From: Luscinia megarhynchos
Lineage: Eukaryota; Chordata; Aves; Passeriformes; Turdidae
Assembly (NCBI GenBank): GCA_034336665.1
Contig: JAPFBE010000003.1
Span: 63,779,352-63,843,351, forward strand
Length of the DNA stretch: 64,000 nucleotides
Direction: 5' to 3'
Part shown: in pieces, positions 1-10,955 of the stretch
Layout of the letters: each line of letters starts with the position of its first letter
Numbering within the stretch: position 1 is the first letter of the stretch
Translations under genes and position numbers: made by a program
The notes under the pieces: generated by a model
What the model saw: the letters and a program-made list of their open reading frames with translations, nothing else
Database searches by the model: none
What the model was told of the DNA's origin: nothing

Positions 1-824
1 GGCTCTCATATTGACATCTGCTTTGTGCAAACAACAGGGTTTGGTGGCATGAATCCCACACCTTGTTCATGCCCCTAAGTTGTTCTGGAGCTTCATTATT
101 CAGGCCCCTGTTCCAATATTTCTCTTGCATAACTTCATGTACCCAAATTGAATTCAACTTGATTTTGTATGGTTCTTTCATTAGAATATGGGGAGACAAA
201 GCATAAAAGATAATATCAATCTTTAAAAAACCCAGCAAAATACCAGTTAACAATCATTCCTTGGCATGAAAGTAAAATCCCATTAAGATCTGGAAGAACA
301 AGAAAGTGCAAATAGGATTTCAGTGGATAAATATGGTAATGGTTACCATTCTCATGCAAGAGCAAAAAATATCCACATTTCACATTTCAGGGGCAACTTC
401 AGTTGAGACTGATGTGATGCCTTCACAGAAGAGGGCATCTTTCACCTGCAGAATTTAACTCTTTAAGTCTTCCTCCTATGAAAAGAGAAAAAACAGTGTT
501 TTAATATTGATTTAAATGTCCACAGAGATGTCTTACCTTCATGCTCTCTATCCTGAAGACTTTGCTTGTGCTGGGGTCAGTTGTCCCACCACATGGAGTC
601 AGTCTCAGGCTATTACATTTCTGTCTGTAGCAGATAATTCTTTTTCCGAAAGCTTCATTGCACCTATTGCAATTGCTTTGGGAACACTCCCAAAGATATA
701 AATCAGGAGTCTGGTTGTTAGAAGGTCAGAGTAGTATACAGAGTAGTAAATGGTGGCATAGAACCTAATTAAATGGAAAAAAGTGCAAAAGGAAGATCGA
801 ATAAACTCATTGGAAATAACATAT
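1..824. other. Unique AT-rich non-coding DNA
   Basis: I see no gene, RNA gene or recognisable repeat here. The longest ATG-initiated frame (516-701) is only 61 codons, has no recognisable domain and is not bordered by convincing splice signals. The stretch ends at the 3' end of a CR1 element. Confidence 0.6.
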
Positions 825-1072
825 CAGAGAATCTCAGAATGATTGAGGTGGAAGGGGACTTCTGGAGGTTGTTTGGTGCAATTACTGCTCAAGCAGGGCA
901 GCCTAGAGCAAGTGGCAGAGGACCATGTGTACTTGTCTTCTGAGTGTCTGTAAGGATGAAGATTCCTTATCTCCCTGTGACAGTGCTCAGCTACCTTCAC
1001 AGTGAAAAAGTGTTTTCTGCTATTCAGAAAAAACCTCCCGTGTTTCTGTTTGTGCCCATTGCCTCTAGGTCA
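825..1072 (-). mobile_element. CR1 LINE 3' fragment, minus strand
   Basis: Read on the plus strand, this follows the reverse complement of the CR1 3' region. It opens with the degenerate terminal repeat (AGAATCTCAGAATG). Next comes the 'gaggtggaaggggacttctgg' type block, then the blocks CTGCTCAAGCAGGGC and GACCATGTG. It ends with TTTGTGCCCATTGCCTCT. That order places the element's 3' end at 825 and its truncated 5' end near 1072. It is non-coding 3' UTR and distal reverse-transcriptase-region sequence, so no protein is expected. 5'-truncation is the normal outcome of CR1 target-primed reverse transcription. Divergence from my remembered consensus is visible but moderate. The family assignment (CR1) is secure; the subfamily is not resolved. 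Confidence 0.88.
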
Positions 1073-3194
1073 GTGCACCAATTCGAAGGAAATGAGCTGT
1101 ACAGGAAAGTGATGGCAGAAGAAAAAAATACAAATTAAATTTGAAAAGAGTGGACAAAATTTGAGGGCATCACCTCTCTACTGCTCGGAAGAGTGGAACC
1201 AAAATGGTAACACCACAAGGACTGTTAATGAAGTAGTAAGATTACTGAAACTACGTAACGAGCAAGTATGAGAGAACATCAAATGTTGTTAACTTGCAAA
1301 ATCTACTCAAAACTGATAGAGAAAAAAACTCTCTGAATTTTATTTTTTTTTCTCCCCCCCATAGTTTCATTATTGATTACATTTGTACTGTCTCTATTTG
1401 GACACTTTTTTGTTGAAGTCTAGCAAAAAAACTTCTGCCAATATGCAGAAGTGTATATTTCTTCTTCTTCTATATCAAAATAATTTTTTTATCCTGAACA
1501 ACTGCAGCATTACTTATATTTTTCTCTTTGTTTTCTGCCTTATTTTGCTGATCCCTACTTTATTTTCAGTCTGAGCATATTTTTCCACTTATCTCTCTTC
1601 CTTCACCATGCTGTACGCCCTGTACTCAATCATGTTTGTATTGCACAAATTACAGGTTCTTCAGCATTTCTCACCTTCCATCTGTTTTTCCCTGATATGT
1701 AAGCCAAGAGATGACTGCTGCAGGACTATCTAGTCTTAAATTCATAGGATTATCTGTTACATTAAAATGTGTTGTCCTATGTGGATAATAAACTGGCTCA
1801 TTTGTTTTCTTATACAGAGTAATCAATGATGCAGATTCAGGCAGTGTATTCCAAGTGAATCACCTGTATGGAGAAGCCAATGTAAATGTTGCCTAAAAAG
1901 AGGATTAGTGTCTTTCCTTGGCAATACATCACATTATACTTACTGTAAAAACAGCAGATTTCCAAACACAGATGACCTATTCTAAAAATTAAAAAACACC
2001 ACATGGAAAAGCTATACATTATTTAATAAAGTGTATAATATTAACATCTATCATAAAATGTAAAATGTGTCATGTTAACAATTTTCCTTGTTTTTTTGTG
2101 ATTCTCAATGAAGCATGTTGTTTTGGCTGTTCAAATGGCACTTCATTTGGAAGTTCAGAAATTAAAATGGCAATGTGACATTCACTATGACATAATAATT
2201 GGTCTTAATATCAAGCTGTAGCAGGAATCATACTCTTACAGAATTGAGCTTTCAGAATTTAGTAGGCTCAAAATCATTGTAAGTAAATTGAGAGCTACAG
2301 ACAAATATCCTCAGAAATAATTTAAATTTGCTTGTTAGACTTACTACTTCTAATGGATTTGTACCATAGTTTTTAATCCACATTCTTCCTACCTATATCA
2401 AAAATATACTGATCACCTTCAATAAAGTGACTGGGGAAAAAAACTGTTGTTGGTTCAGGGAAATCCTGCCTACTCAGAAGTTCCTCCAAGTTGCCATTTT
2501 TACAGGAAATTATTTAGATAGTTTAGGAGACGTGGAAAATTTTCATTTTATTTTGGTTTAGTTTAGTTTGACTTCTAATTAGAAGTGTTTATTTTGAAAG
2601 GGAGAATGTTAGAGAAGCATCAGTTAAGTTCAGGTTTTTGAGGGGTGTTTGTAGGTAGTAAGTGAAGTCTGTGGTCTATTCTACAGATTCAGATCAGCCA
2701 AAACCCCCAAGATCAGATAAGAGTGCATTTGCTGTGTTTTTCCTGTTGTTTTCTTGCACAGTCTATGCTGAAAAAATACATGAGGTAGAACAAATCTGTT
2801 CCAGGTAAAGCTCCTATTGACTCCCTAGATAGGAAGATGACTGTGGAAACTAATGATCTTCTGAAGTAGAATGACTGTGTTTGTTGAATGGCTTGGCACC
2901 ACATGTGAAATGGTCGTGCTTGCTATTGATATTTTGTCAGACTAAACTAGTCTTTTTTACTTCAAAGAGATTCTTATTAACTCTATTTCAAAGCCCATGA
3001 AGACATGTTTTATCAAAGGCTTTATCAGCATGGTGGAAGCAGATTTTCTAAGAAATCCTATTGACTTCTTGAGTCAATTATTCTGTTCAAGCTGCTTGTA
3101 TGGTTTTCAAAACACAAGTGTTACAGGAAAGAGGTAATCTTGCTATTTTCTGGCATGCTGAAAGTTTTTATATTGCATCTACATTATTCTTTTC
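1073..3194. other. Unique AT-rich non-coding DNA
   Basis: I recognise no gene or repeat. The pyrimidine-rich run around 1339-1362 and the ATG frame at 1383-1574 (hydrophobic, Phe/Leu/Ile-rich) look like low-complexity AT-rich DNA rather than coding sequence. No reading frame exceeds 63 codons. Confidence 0.55.
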
Positions 3195-3560
3195 AGAATT
3201 GTGGAGTGTTTGAGGCTGAAAGGTGCCTCTGCAGATGGTTTACTTCACCTCTCCTCCTCCAGGCAGTATTATGTAAAGCTGGCCACCCAGGTCCCTTTCC
3301 ATCTAGGTTTGGAATATCTCCAAGGATGAGGACACAGCCTCTCAGGAAACCTCTCCCAGTGTTTGACTTCCCTCACAGTGAAAGAATCACCTCCTTTGAT
3401 GTGCTGGTGATGCCCTAAATGCAGCCCAGGAAGCAGTGGGTCTCCTTTGCCCCTGGGAACATTGATGGCTCATGGTCAGCTTGTTGTCCACTAGCTCCCT
3501 GAGTAATTTTCTGCAAAACTGCTTCAAGCCAGCCAGACTAGGCCTGTACTGGTGCAGGAA
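3195..3560 (-). mobile_element. Old CR1 LINE fragment with internal deletion, minus strand
   Basis: The 3' end lies near 3195 (AGAATTGTGGAGTG, then GAGGCTGAAAGGTGCCTCTG), followed by TTTGGAATATCTCCAAGGATG and CCCTCACAGTGAA. From about 3385 the sequence jumps to a more internal CR1 block: GAATCACCTCC, GCTGGTGATGCCC, ATGCAGCCCAGGA, GATGGCTCATGGTCAGCTTG and TTGTCCACTAGCTCCC. The 200-300 bp expected between these parts are missing, so the copy carries an internal deletion. It is heavily diverged. A second CR1 fragment of the same orientation begins about 150 bp further on. No intact reading frame remains. Confidence 0.85.
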
Positions 3561-3705
3561 TTAGCAATAACAGTGTTTGTGCCCTTGAGCAATATGAAGA
3601 AAAGTGGATTAAGCATTTAATTGTGTGACATTTAGAGGAACAAAATACTGAGAATATTTTGCTGGCTGAATGCAGCAGTAAATCCACTCCCTTTCTTTTC
3701 TCTAC

Positions 3706-4065
3706 TTACCCCTGAATAAGCTCATGTTGCCCAACCTTTCTTTGTATGTTGTGTGCCTGAACTTGGCTTGTCCAATTTATCAAAATCTTCCTTGTACTGG
3801 GGATCCCAAAACTGCACAGAATATTCTGGATGGAGTCTCAGGTGCTGCATACAGAAGAATCACTTCCCTTATTTCGCTGACCCCACTTTCTAATGCAGTC
3901 CAGTATTGCACTTGACCTTCATTGCTCACTTTTCTCCACTTTTCTTCAACCAGTTTTGTTACCTGATGATATTCCATCCCAGACCCAGGACTTGCATTTG
4001 TACTTGTTGAACGTTCTGAGTTTCCCTGAAAACTGTCACAAAGACAGGGTAAATGACATCCAGTG
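3706..4065 (-). mobile_element. Second old CR1 LINE fragment, minus strand
   Basis: The blocks follow the reverse complement of the CR1 reverse-transcriptase C-terminal region in order: CTGAATAAGCTCATGTTGCCC, CTTGTACTGGGGATCCCAAA, ACTGCACAGAATATTCTGGA, AAGAATCACTTCCCTT, TAATGCAGTCCAGTATTG, CCAGGACTTGCATTTGTACT and TGTTGAACGTTCTGAG. It overlaps in consensus position with the copy at 3195-3560. The two are therefore either separate insertions or a duplicated, rearranged copy, not one collinear element. It is diverged, truncated at both ends and has no intact frame. Confidence 0.82.
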
Positions 4066-5091
4066 CTTTCCCATCAGCTGATGTAGTTCTGCTCCTTTCT
4101 TTCTCCCTGTAAACATACATATCAAGAAAGAGAGAAATGTTCAGGTTAATGTAGAAAAATTCCAAGCCAGTGATAGAAAAATACAGATCTTCAAGAAAAT
4201 TTTAGAAGAGAACACAGCTTATATTCCTGAGCTTACTGAAGTTCAAGGGATTTTTGCAGTTTACTTCAATGGATCAAAAATTTCACTCACACATATTTAT
4301 GACTGTAGAATTTGGAACTTAAGCTGCCTTTGAATCAAGTGTAGAAATTTATTTGAATGTTTTTCTAAAATTTTAGAGACAAAATATAATTGGAACTGGG
4401 AGAAAACCAAAAAGAACTGAAAAACAGGAGCATTTCCAATTGTTTTTTTTCCTATAAACTCTTGCCTAATTCTGTTAAAAAAATTGGGTGTGACCTTAGT
4501 GAAAATTCATTTCAATTTTTTGATTGACAGCAGATCTTTATGATTGGTTAATTTTAACCCATTCATGTGACTCTGCTCATACAAATTTGGTTAATACTCA
4601 AACTAGATGCAGCTAAGCACAAAAAAAGAAAGAAAATATTTCCTAAATATATCCTCCCCTAGTCACATTTACTGAGCTGTAAGACATGCGTCGACAAACC
4701 CTTAGAAAAGGAAAGGATTAGTTTTGATCCACAGGAACTGGTAAATTCAGCTGAAAAGACATAGAAATGATTATGCTAGAGCAACTAGACTCTTAATCCA
4801 GTCTGTTAAATAGAAACTGAAAAAGAACACATCCTGCTTTTAATATTTGCAAATTGCTTAGTTGGGGAGAGCTATTTTTGCTCTTGGCACCAGTTTAGTT
4901 AGGATGTAGTTTTTTTAAACTTCAGTTCTGCAACACATATTTAGAAACAGTGTGTTAACATTTGCTTTGCTTGTTCAAATAATGCTTATTTTACCTTGTA
5001 TTAAGTGTTGTCTGATAACTCAGAGAATTTTTTTCACCTCAATATAAAAACTAATAAGGATGGTGTGACTTTCTTATCAACTTTTCCTTAG
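4066..5091. other. Unique AT-rich non-coding DNA
   Basis: Nothing recognisable. The stretch closes with a pyrimidine-rich run and AG at about 5070-5091, which forms the candidate splice acceptor for the next entry. Confidence 0.5.
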
Positions 5092-5457
5092 GAAGCAACA
5101 AGTCTTGTTACCTGGCCTGGTGGAACTAGGCAAGGAGAGTGAGACAAAGAGCCTTCTATCAGGGACTAGCATGTGCCATCTTCATGCCATGCCTGTTACA
5201 TGGACTCCCTTCTTGTGGACCTTGGGTACGTCCAATCAGTCTGAAACCTGTGCTGAAGATCCTGCTTGGAAAGGAAAATTTCTTAGCAGTGGTGTATGGA
5301 AATGGCAGTCATATGGAAGTGCCTCCAGATCTTTTCCAGAGTCTCAAAGAATTCCTCAGAATGGTCTAGCAGACACATTTCTTTCCCACTGTATAAAAAA
5401 GGTGTGGAAACCACTGAAACATCTGATTTTGCTATGCCCTCATCTGCTCATGTAATT
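5092..5457 (+). other. Candidate exon-like open stretch, product unknown
   Basis: A pyrimidine-rich tract ending in TTTTCCTTAG at 5082-5091 makes a good 3' splice-site match. From 5093 one frame stays open for about 120 codons, to a TAA at 5456-5458. Composition is visibly richer in G and C than the flanks. The open stretch contains no ATG at its beginning, so it could only be an internal or terminal exon. An ATTAAA at about 5756 could serve as a poly(A) signal. A second frame (5139-5369) is also open for 76 codons, which weakens the case. I recognise no domain or family; a decayed transposon segment is an equally good explanation. Confidence 0.2.
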
Positions 5458-6439
5458 AGATCGTTGCAGGGTTGGTGGCATTTGGATAGAACAGGATTCA
5501 CATAACTAAAAGTAGTTTTGCTCATGCCATTTGAAACACTGTGTTGATCTAAGCCCACTACATGGGGCTGGAAAAGATACACTTCAGACAGATTTGCACC
5601 CTTCTTGCTCCTCAGTATGAAACCCAGGATGCCATGGCAGATAAAATGGTCCAAACTTCCACCATTGCACGTCTAAATCCTCTACAGAGTGGTTGGACAC
5701 CTGAATCACTCTTTAGTCTCAGGGATATCATCTGCATCTGGTTGCCTTGACTCCCATTAAAAACAACTCTTCTCAAGTGAGATTCCCATGTGCTATTTAT
5801 ATGTTTGCCTTCAGATATTTTGCATTCTTAAATTTGTTTCTTGTTAGTTGTTATTGACAGATGCCACATGTTTGATTTATGTATTCCACCCCATTTGTGT
5901 TTGGTGGCTCAGCTGTGCTGCTTAACAATGCTGATTGGTTTTGACACAGAAAGTATTGAATCTTGTTGTCAACAAGACACATGATACATCAAATAATTTT
6001 TGTCTTCCAAAGAATGAGTAAAAGGGAGTCATTCATGACCTACCTGCATGTTTTGTAGACTAAAAAGCATTCAATTTATTTTTATGATGCTTTGCTATCA
6101 TTACTTATCACACCTTAATTATGGCTACTTACATTGTTTTTCCAATTTCTCTCATATTTATCATGTATTATTCTTCCCTGGGTAATACTGATATTGTGCA
6201 GCATAGTGATTAAGTAAATATGGATGTTTCAGTAAATTAATGCTTCCCTCTAACTAGAAAAGAAGTAAGGAAAAATAGAAAATGAAAAGTCATTGCTCAA
6301 ACATCAAACAATAAAGTCTTGTTAAATTTGTAGCTCAGGAGAACTGGATGTAATATACCTTCATTTAAAAATTAAACCCACCATAATAATCCAGAGGAGT
6401 GTATGGAGTAAATTTCCTCACTTTTCTTCTTCTTTATTT

Positions 6440-6462
6440 TATATATATATATATGTATATTT
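6440..6462. repeat. (AT)n-rich microsatellite
   Basis: An interrupted run of AT dinucleotides containing one GT interruption, lying within AT-rich flanks. Confidence 0.85.
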
Positions 6463-6530
6463 ATATTTAGATGTAAATAAATGCTCTAGTCATATTTAGG
6501 ATTTGTAATGTTCTTAATGGACAAATGGTT

Positions 6531-6535
<5 letters not shown>

Positions 6536-6567
<32 letters not shown>
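6536..6567. repeat. (TA)16 microsatellite
   Basis: Sixteen uninterrupted TA units. Pure TA runs of this length are usually length-polymorphic and can extrude cruciforms. Confidence 0.95.
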
Positions 6568-6570
<3 letters not shown>

Positions 6571-9009
6571 TGCTGTAATTTTTATTCAGTATAGTAATCC
6601 TACTCTGATGCAAAAACTTTTTCTGTCTTTAGCAAGGATTTACATTCTTTGTGTGGAAAGCCCAAGAAAGATATTATTTCTCATTAGCTTGATTTTATAT
6701 TAAAAAGTTATATTAATCACCTTGCAGATATTTTCAGCATGTCTAAAAGGAGTTAAAATAAATATGTACCTTGTGATGTGAAGTTTATTCACAGATTTTG
6801 ATTTAGCAGCTTTGCCAATAGTCCAAGGATCAGAGCATCAGTGGAAAGCTGTATAAGAAAACACTGTGTGAAGAAACACATCCTACTCCCTCAGAAATGG
6901 TAAACAAGTAAGAGTGAAGGCTGAAAACACAGATTTGTGTTTTAGCCTACTTCATTTCCCTAGTGTATTTCTAAAACCAGTTCTTCCTCACGGATCTTAC
7001 CACTAGGGATTGATTAGCCAATGCATTTTTAAATACTCAAACTATCTAAATCAGTTAGCATGGGAAGTTTTTGGCATAATTCTGCTTAAGAAGTTCTTTC
7101 TTCATTTAAATTTTTAATGCAAAGCACTACCTTATCTAAATGAAATTAGAAAAAACCCAGGCTTATTGTACAGAATGCCATAAATCTTTTTTTTTCAAAT
7201 GGAAAAGTCTCATGCAGAATTTCATTCTTTAAGAAAATAAGCAAAACCCCACAACAAGTATTTTAAAAGTGTAATCAGGTCTTTTGTTGCAAGCCACAGT
7301 GGTGAACATGTAATGAAGGAGCTCTGCTGTTACCTTTTTATTCTTTAGATGGAGTTGGAAAAGTCTCTCCCTGCCCAAAGGCCCTGTTTCACAGGCTGCT
7401 TTCCAAGGGCTCCCTGACCTTGGTGAGAATGAGATGCAGTATTTCTGTAACTGCAAAAGAATGAGACATCACTTTGTTGGAGCCACACACATGTGGTTTA
7501 TTTTATTGTTGACATCTAAAGTAACTAAGACACTAAAAATCAAACCTAAAATTCTGATTAACAATGAAAGATTGAAAGGCATGCATGCAAAACACTTTGA
7601 TGTTTTCTGTCTGAAAACCAGCAGCTTTAATTGTTTCTGTCAGGAGTGACGAAGTGGTCTTCACAGAGAAACTGGTTTCTGTAATGGCAACACAACTGGA
7701 AGCATCAGAGATGAAAATTTTGTTGCACCAGTAAGGGCAGGCTGAACACAGATGGGAAAAGCATGTTCTCTGGCTGTGACTTTTGCTTGATAATACTACC
7801 TGCAAAGAAACCTAAGGGGATGTTTGGACCACAGATAGTAACAGGCATCACTTCTCTGTGTTTGCTTGAATTACCAGATAACTCTGTGGTGCACATATTG
7901 TAGATAATAAGCAGCTGGTCTTGCATGTGTCACAAGGTTTTTGGTAATTTGTATATGGATGACCCAGGTAAGAAGGAAGAAAGCATTGAATCTTATTTGT
8001 TACGGTTGTATGACCAGACCTGCCTCATTTTTCACTGTGTTTTGTATTATTAGAGGGAAAAACATTTTGTGTATCCATAGAAGCCCTTAGAAGAGGAGAA
8101 CATTTTCCTCGACCATAGGTTTTTTCTGCATTTACAAATCTGCTTTGTCTGTCCCATTTCCTCTCACTAGGTCTCCCCACCATTATTGGCTGCTTCCTTC
8201 ATGTCCCACACATTGGCCTTTGAGAAATCCAGTAATAGCCCATATTCTTTCTTTGCACACAGAAAGTTAAATAGCTGTGTCTTCTTTGCATTGACAAGTT
8301 ATTGATCAATAAAATGTCAGAACAGAGAGCAAGATATGGCACTTTAGTACAAGGAAATTCAATAATCCTTTTTGTGATATTTCCACGAGCTGAAGATTGC
8401 TGATATCGAATGAAGATGGGAGGACAGAAACTGAGGTGTGTCAGTGGAGCATAACACATCCACAGGAAGGGCTTAGTTTTACTGAAATTCCTTTGCTATT
8501 TTATATCTGCAGTCATTCTAAGCAAAGTTACCTAAGGAATGAAGTTGACACAAACACAATAGATGCTCATTATGAATCAGAAAGTTATTCTGAGCTGAGA
8601 CAGATTTGTTTAAAAATTCTGAGACTGACAATATTGAAATTGGCAGTTTTGTGTGGTCTTTTAAGAACTATTTCTTTTGTAATGGCAGACAAAGTTGAAA
8701 AACCTTTAAATTCGACTTGTTAGCCCAGTTTGACAAGGAAAGTATTAGACCAGATATCAGCTACCCTGCCCTTGGCTGGGAATCTGTGAAGACAAAAGGA
8801 GAACTACTAATACTGATAAACACAAATGTATTCAAAGAGCAGACTTTCCCAACATTTCTCCTGCTACCTTATCTTAACCTAGATGCTTTAAGCATAGATA
8901 ATTTGAAGGAACACTCTGGCTGGCTGGAATATCATTCTCTGCAGAGCTTGTTTCTTCCTGTGGTAGTGTGTAGGGGAGGTGCCCCAGACTTCTCAGAAGA
9001 GCATGGCTA

Positions 9010-9296
9010 CAGAACAGAAGGCAATAGCCACAAGTTGCAACAGGGGAAACTTTGACCAGGTATTAGGGAAAATAAAAAAAAAAAAAAGAAAAGAAAAAAG
9101 AAGAATTCTCTGGGGGTGATTGGATATTGGCACAGACTATCCAAAGAGGCTGAGAAATCTTCACTGTTGGAGATGCTCAGAACACAATGAGGCAAGGCCC
9201 TGTGCTTGCTGAGCTAATTGACCCTGATCTGAGCAGGCTTTGCACCAGATGACCTGCAGGATCCTGCCCAACTTCAGTTACTCTGTGATTCTGTGG
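9010..9296 (+). mobile_element. CR1 LINE 3' end, plus strand
   Basis: This is the 3' terminus of a CR1 element read in the sense direction. It contains GGCAATAGCCACAAGTTGCA, CAGGGGAAACTTTG and GGTATTAGGGAAAAT, then ACTGTTGGAGATGCTCAGAAC, CTGATCTGAGCAGG, CCAGATGACCTGCAGGATCC and a terminal TCTGTGATTCTGTGG. The last motif is the ATTCTGTG short repeat that defines CR1 3' ends, at 9281-9296. The 5' side is truncated or too diverged to follow before about 9010; it may reach 8960. An A-rich expansion interrupts it at 9068-9104. It is non-coding. Confidence 0.9.
9068..9104. repeat. A-rich simple repeat inside the CR1 copy
   Basis: Adenine runs broken by single G and T bases. The CR1 consensus has a short 'gggaaaat' run at this point, so this looks like local expansion of a pre-existing A-tract rather than a retroposon tail. 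Confidence 0.8.
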
Positions 9297-10122
9297 ATCC
9301 AAGGCTAAGCTAAACCTATAAGCCTTTACATACCTGGTTATCCACCCTATCTTTTTGTCTTGTTCTTTTTGCTTTTACAGTCTAGTCAAAAGAAGATACC
9401 TAAAATTTATATATAATTCTTGGGCTTTTTTCCAGCCTTAAATTCAAGCTTCTTGTCTCCATTGTTAAACATCTCCAAGGTATTATCCTGTTTATATCAT
9501 CATCTCTGTCAAAAATTAACGTGTTCCAGTTCTCTGACCTAATCCACTAGATTTATCCCACATGAAGTGCAACTGAAGAAATTAAAATCTCCTCTTGTTC
9601 AAAGGAACCAAGTGTTATTTATTTTATTTCAGAAGAAGCCTTTGATCTAATGAACTGAACCCTTTGAAAAAGTTTGCATGGGGTTAAAACTTCCAAGCAT
9701 GAGTGGAATGGTTTTGTTTTATTGCAATGAAACTAGTCAACATAAAGAAATAGCAATAGAGACCCACAAAGCCTGCTTTTGTCACTGGTAATAACAACAC
9801 ATTTCTCTATGAATATCACAATATATGTCACTGAGCTGTAGACAACCTTTTCTAAAAATCAAGTAAATCTAGGAGATCATAGCAAAATGTGAAATTCACT
9901 GTGATAAATTCATAATGTCAAATATTAGATCAAAATAACATAGTACATGTTTTTCAGACTTGTAGTACATCTGAGAGGCAGAAGGGAATAAAAGATTTTG
10001 GAGTTAGAGTTAATAAGGAAGAAAATAAAACTACCTGTGCAGCAAAATGAGTTCTTCAGAGTCTGTCTGGCTTCCTGGAAACTAGGAATTTCAGTAAAGA
10101 ACAGATAAGAGGAAAAGCAGCT

Positions 10123-10135
10123 TGTGTGTGTGTGT
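10123..10135. repeat. Short (TG)n microsatellite
   Basis: Six TG units plus one T, uninterrupted. Confidence 0.8.
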
Positions 10136-10915
10136 TTCAGACAGAAATTTAGCATATTTAGCAAACCATTATTTTTAAGGAAAAAACATTAAACTGGCAC
10201 AAAGGTGCAGTGAGTTTTGAGTACTTGACTATTTTTTTTTGTCACAAGATTTAAATCACTTGTTTAAAAAGCCAGACGGTGGTGGGAAAGTTTGTGAATG
10301 ACTGAATCAATAAAAGGAAGAGTGTTTTGTTAAAATGCTGTCCTCCTAAATAAGCTGCTGAAAGTAGGATGGGCAAACCCATTAACAACTGAGGGAACAC
10401 ATCCAAAGTCATATTTCAAGGGACAACAAATTTCCTCACTTGCCTGTTAGTATTGCTGTGTGTTGCTAACACCTGGGAAGGCACTTAGTCACTCTGAATA
10501 TATTTTATCGAGAATACTGCTTAAGTAACAGACATTAGAGTAGTTTTTCTCAGTGCAAATGAAAATTTGTGACATAGCTCTTTTTATGAATAGCAACACC
10601 TAGAATGATTGTTACAAAGTTTATGTTTGTAATGCAATGAAGATTGCATATAAATGCAATAATTTTGTATAAGGAAAATAGTTTTGTTTTGTTTTTTTGA
10701 AGATTGTTACATCAAAGGTATTTCAAGTGAAAAAAAAAGAGCAGGGGAATGATCAATTGTAATCAGTGAGGGGAATGTAGCCCTAATGTTCAAATGAAAG
10801 CTGGAAATTGAGCAACCTTCTCTGTAGGAACTCAGCATATTGAACATTTCTGCTAGGTTGCCTGTAGTACTACCAATCATAATCAGAAAGATCACATCTT
10901 TTTTATCTCTCTATC

Positions 10916-10918
<3 letters not shown>

Positions 10919-10955
<37 letters not shown>
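10919..10955. repeat. Compound (AC)14(AT)n microsatellite
   Basis: Fourteen uninterrupted AC units (10919-10946) run straight into about four AT units. Compound AC/AT tracts commonly arise by point mutation and slippage at the edge of an AC tract. Confidence 0.95.

Larger units (their letters stand above)
5458..9009. other. Non-coding DNA with AT microsatellites
   Basis: No gene is recognised. It holds two TA-rich microsatellites (listed separately). The minus-strand frames at 7229-7456, 7533-7805 and 7705-7926 and the plus-strand frames at 8397-8723 and 8717-9055 share no recognisable motif. They overlap one another in ways typical of chance openings. Confidence 0.5.
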
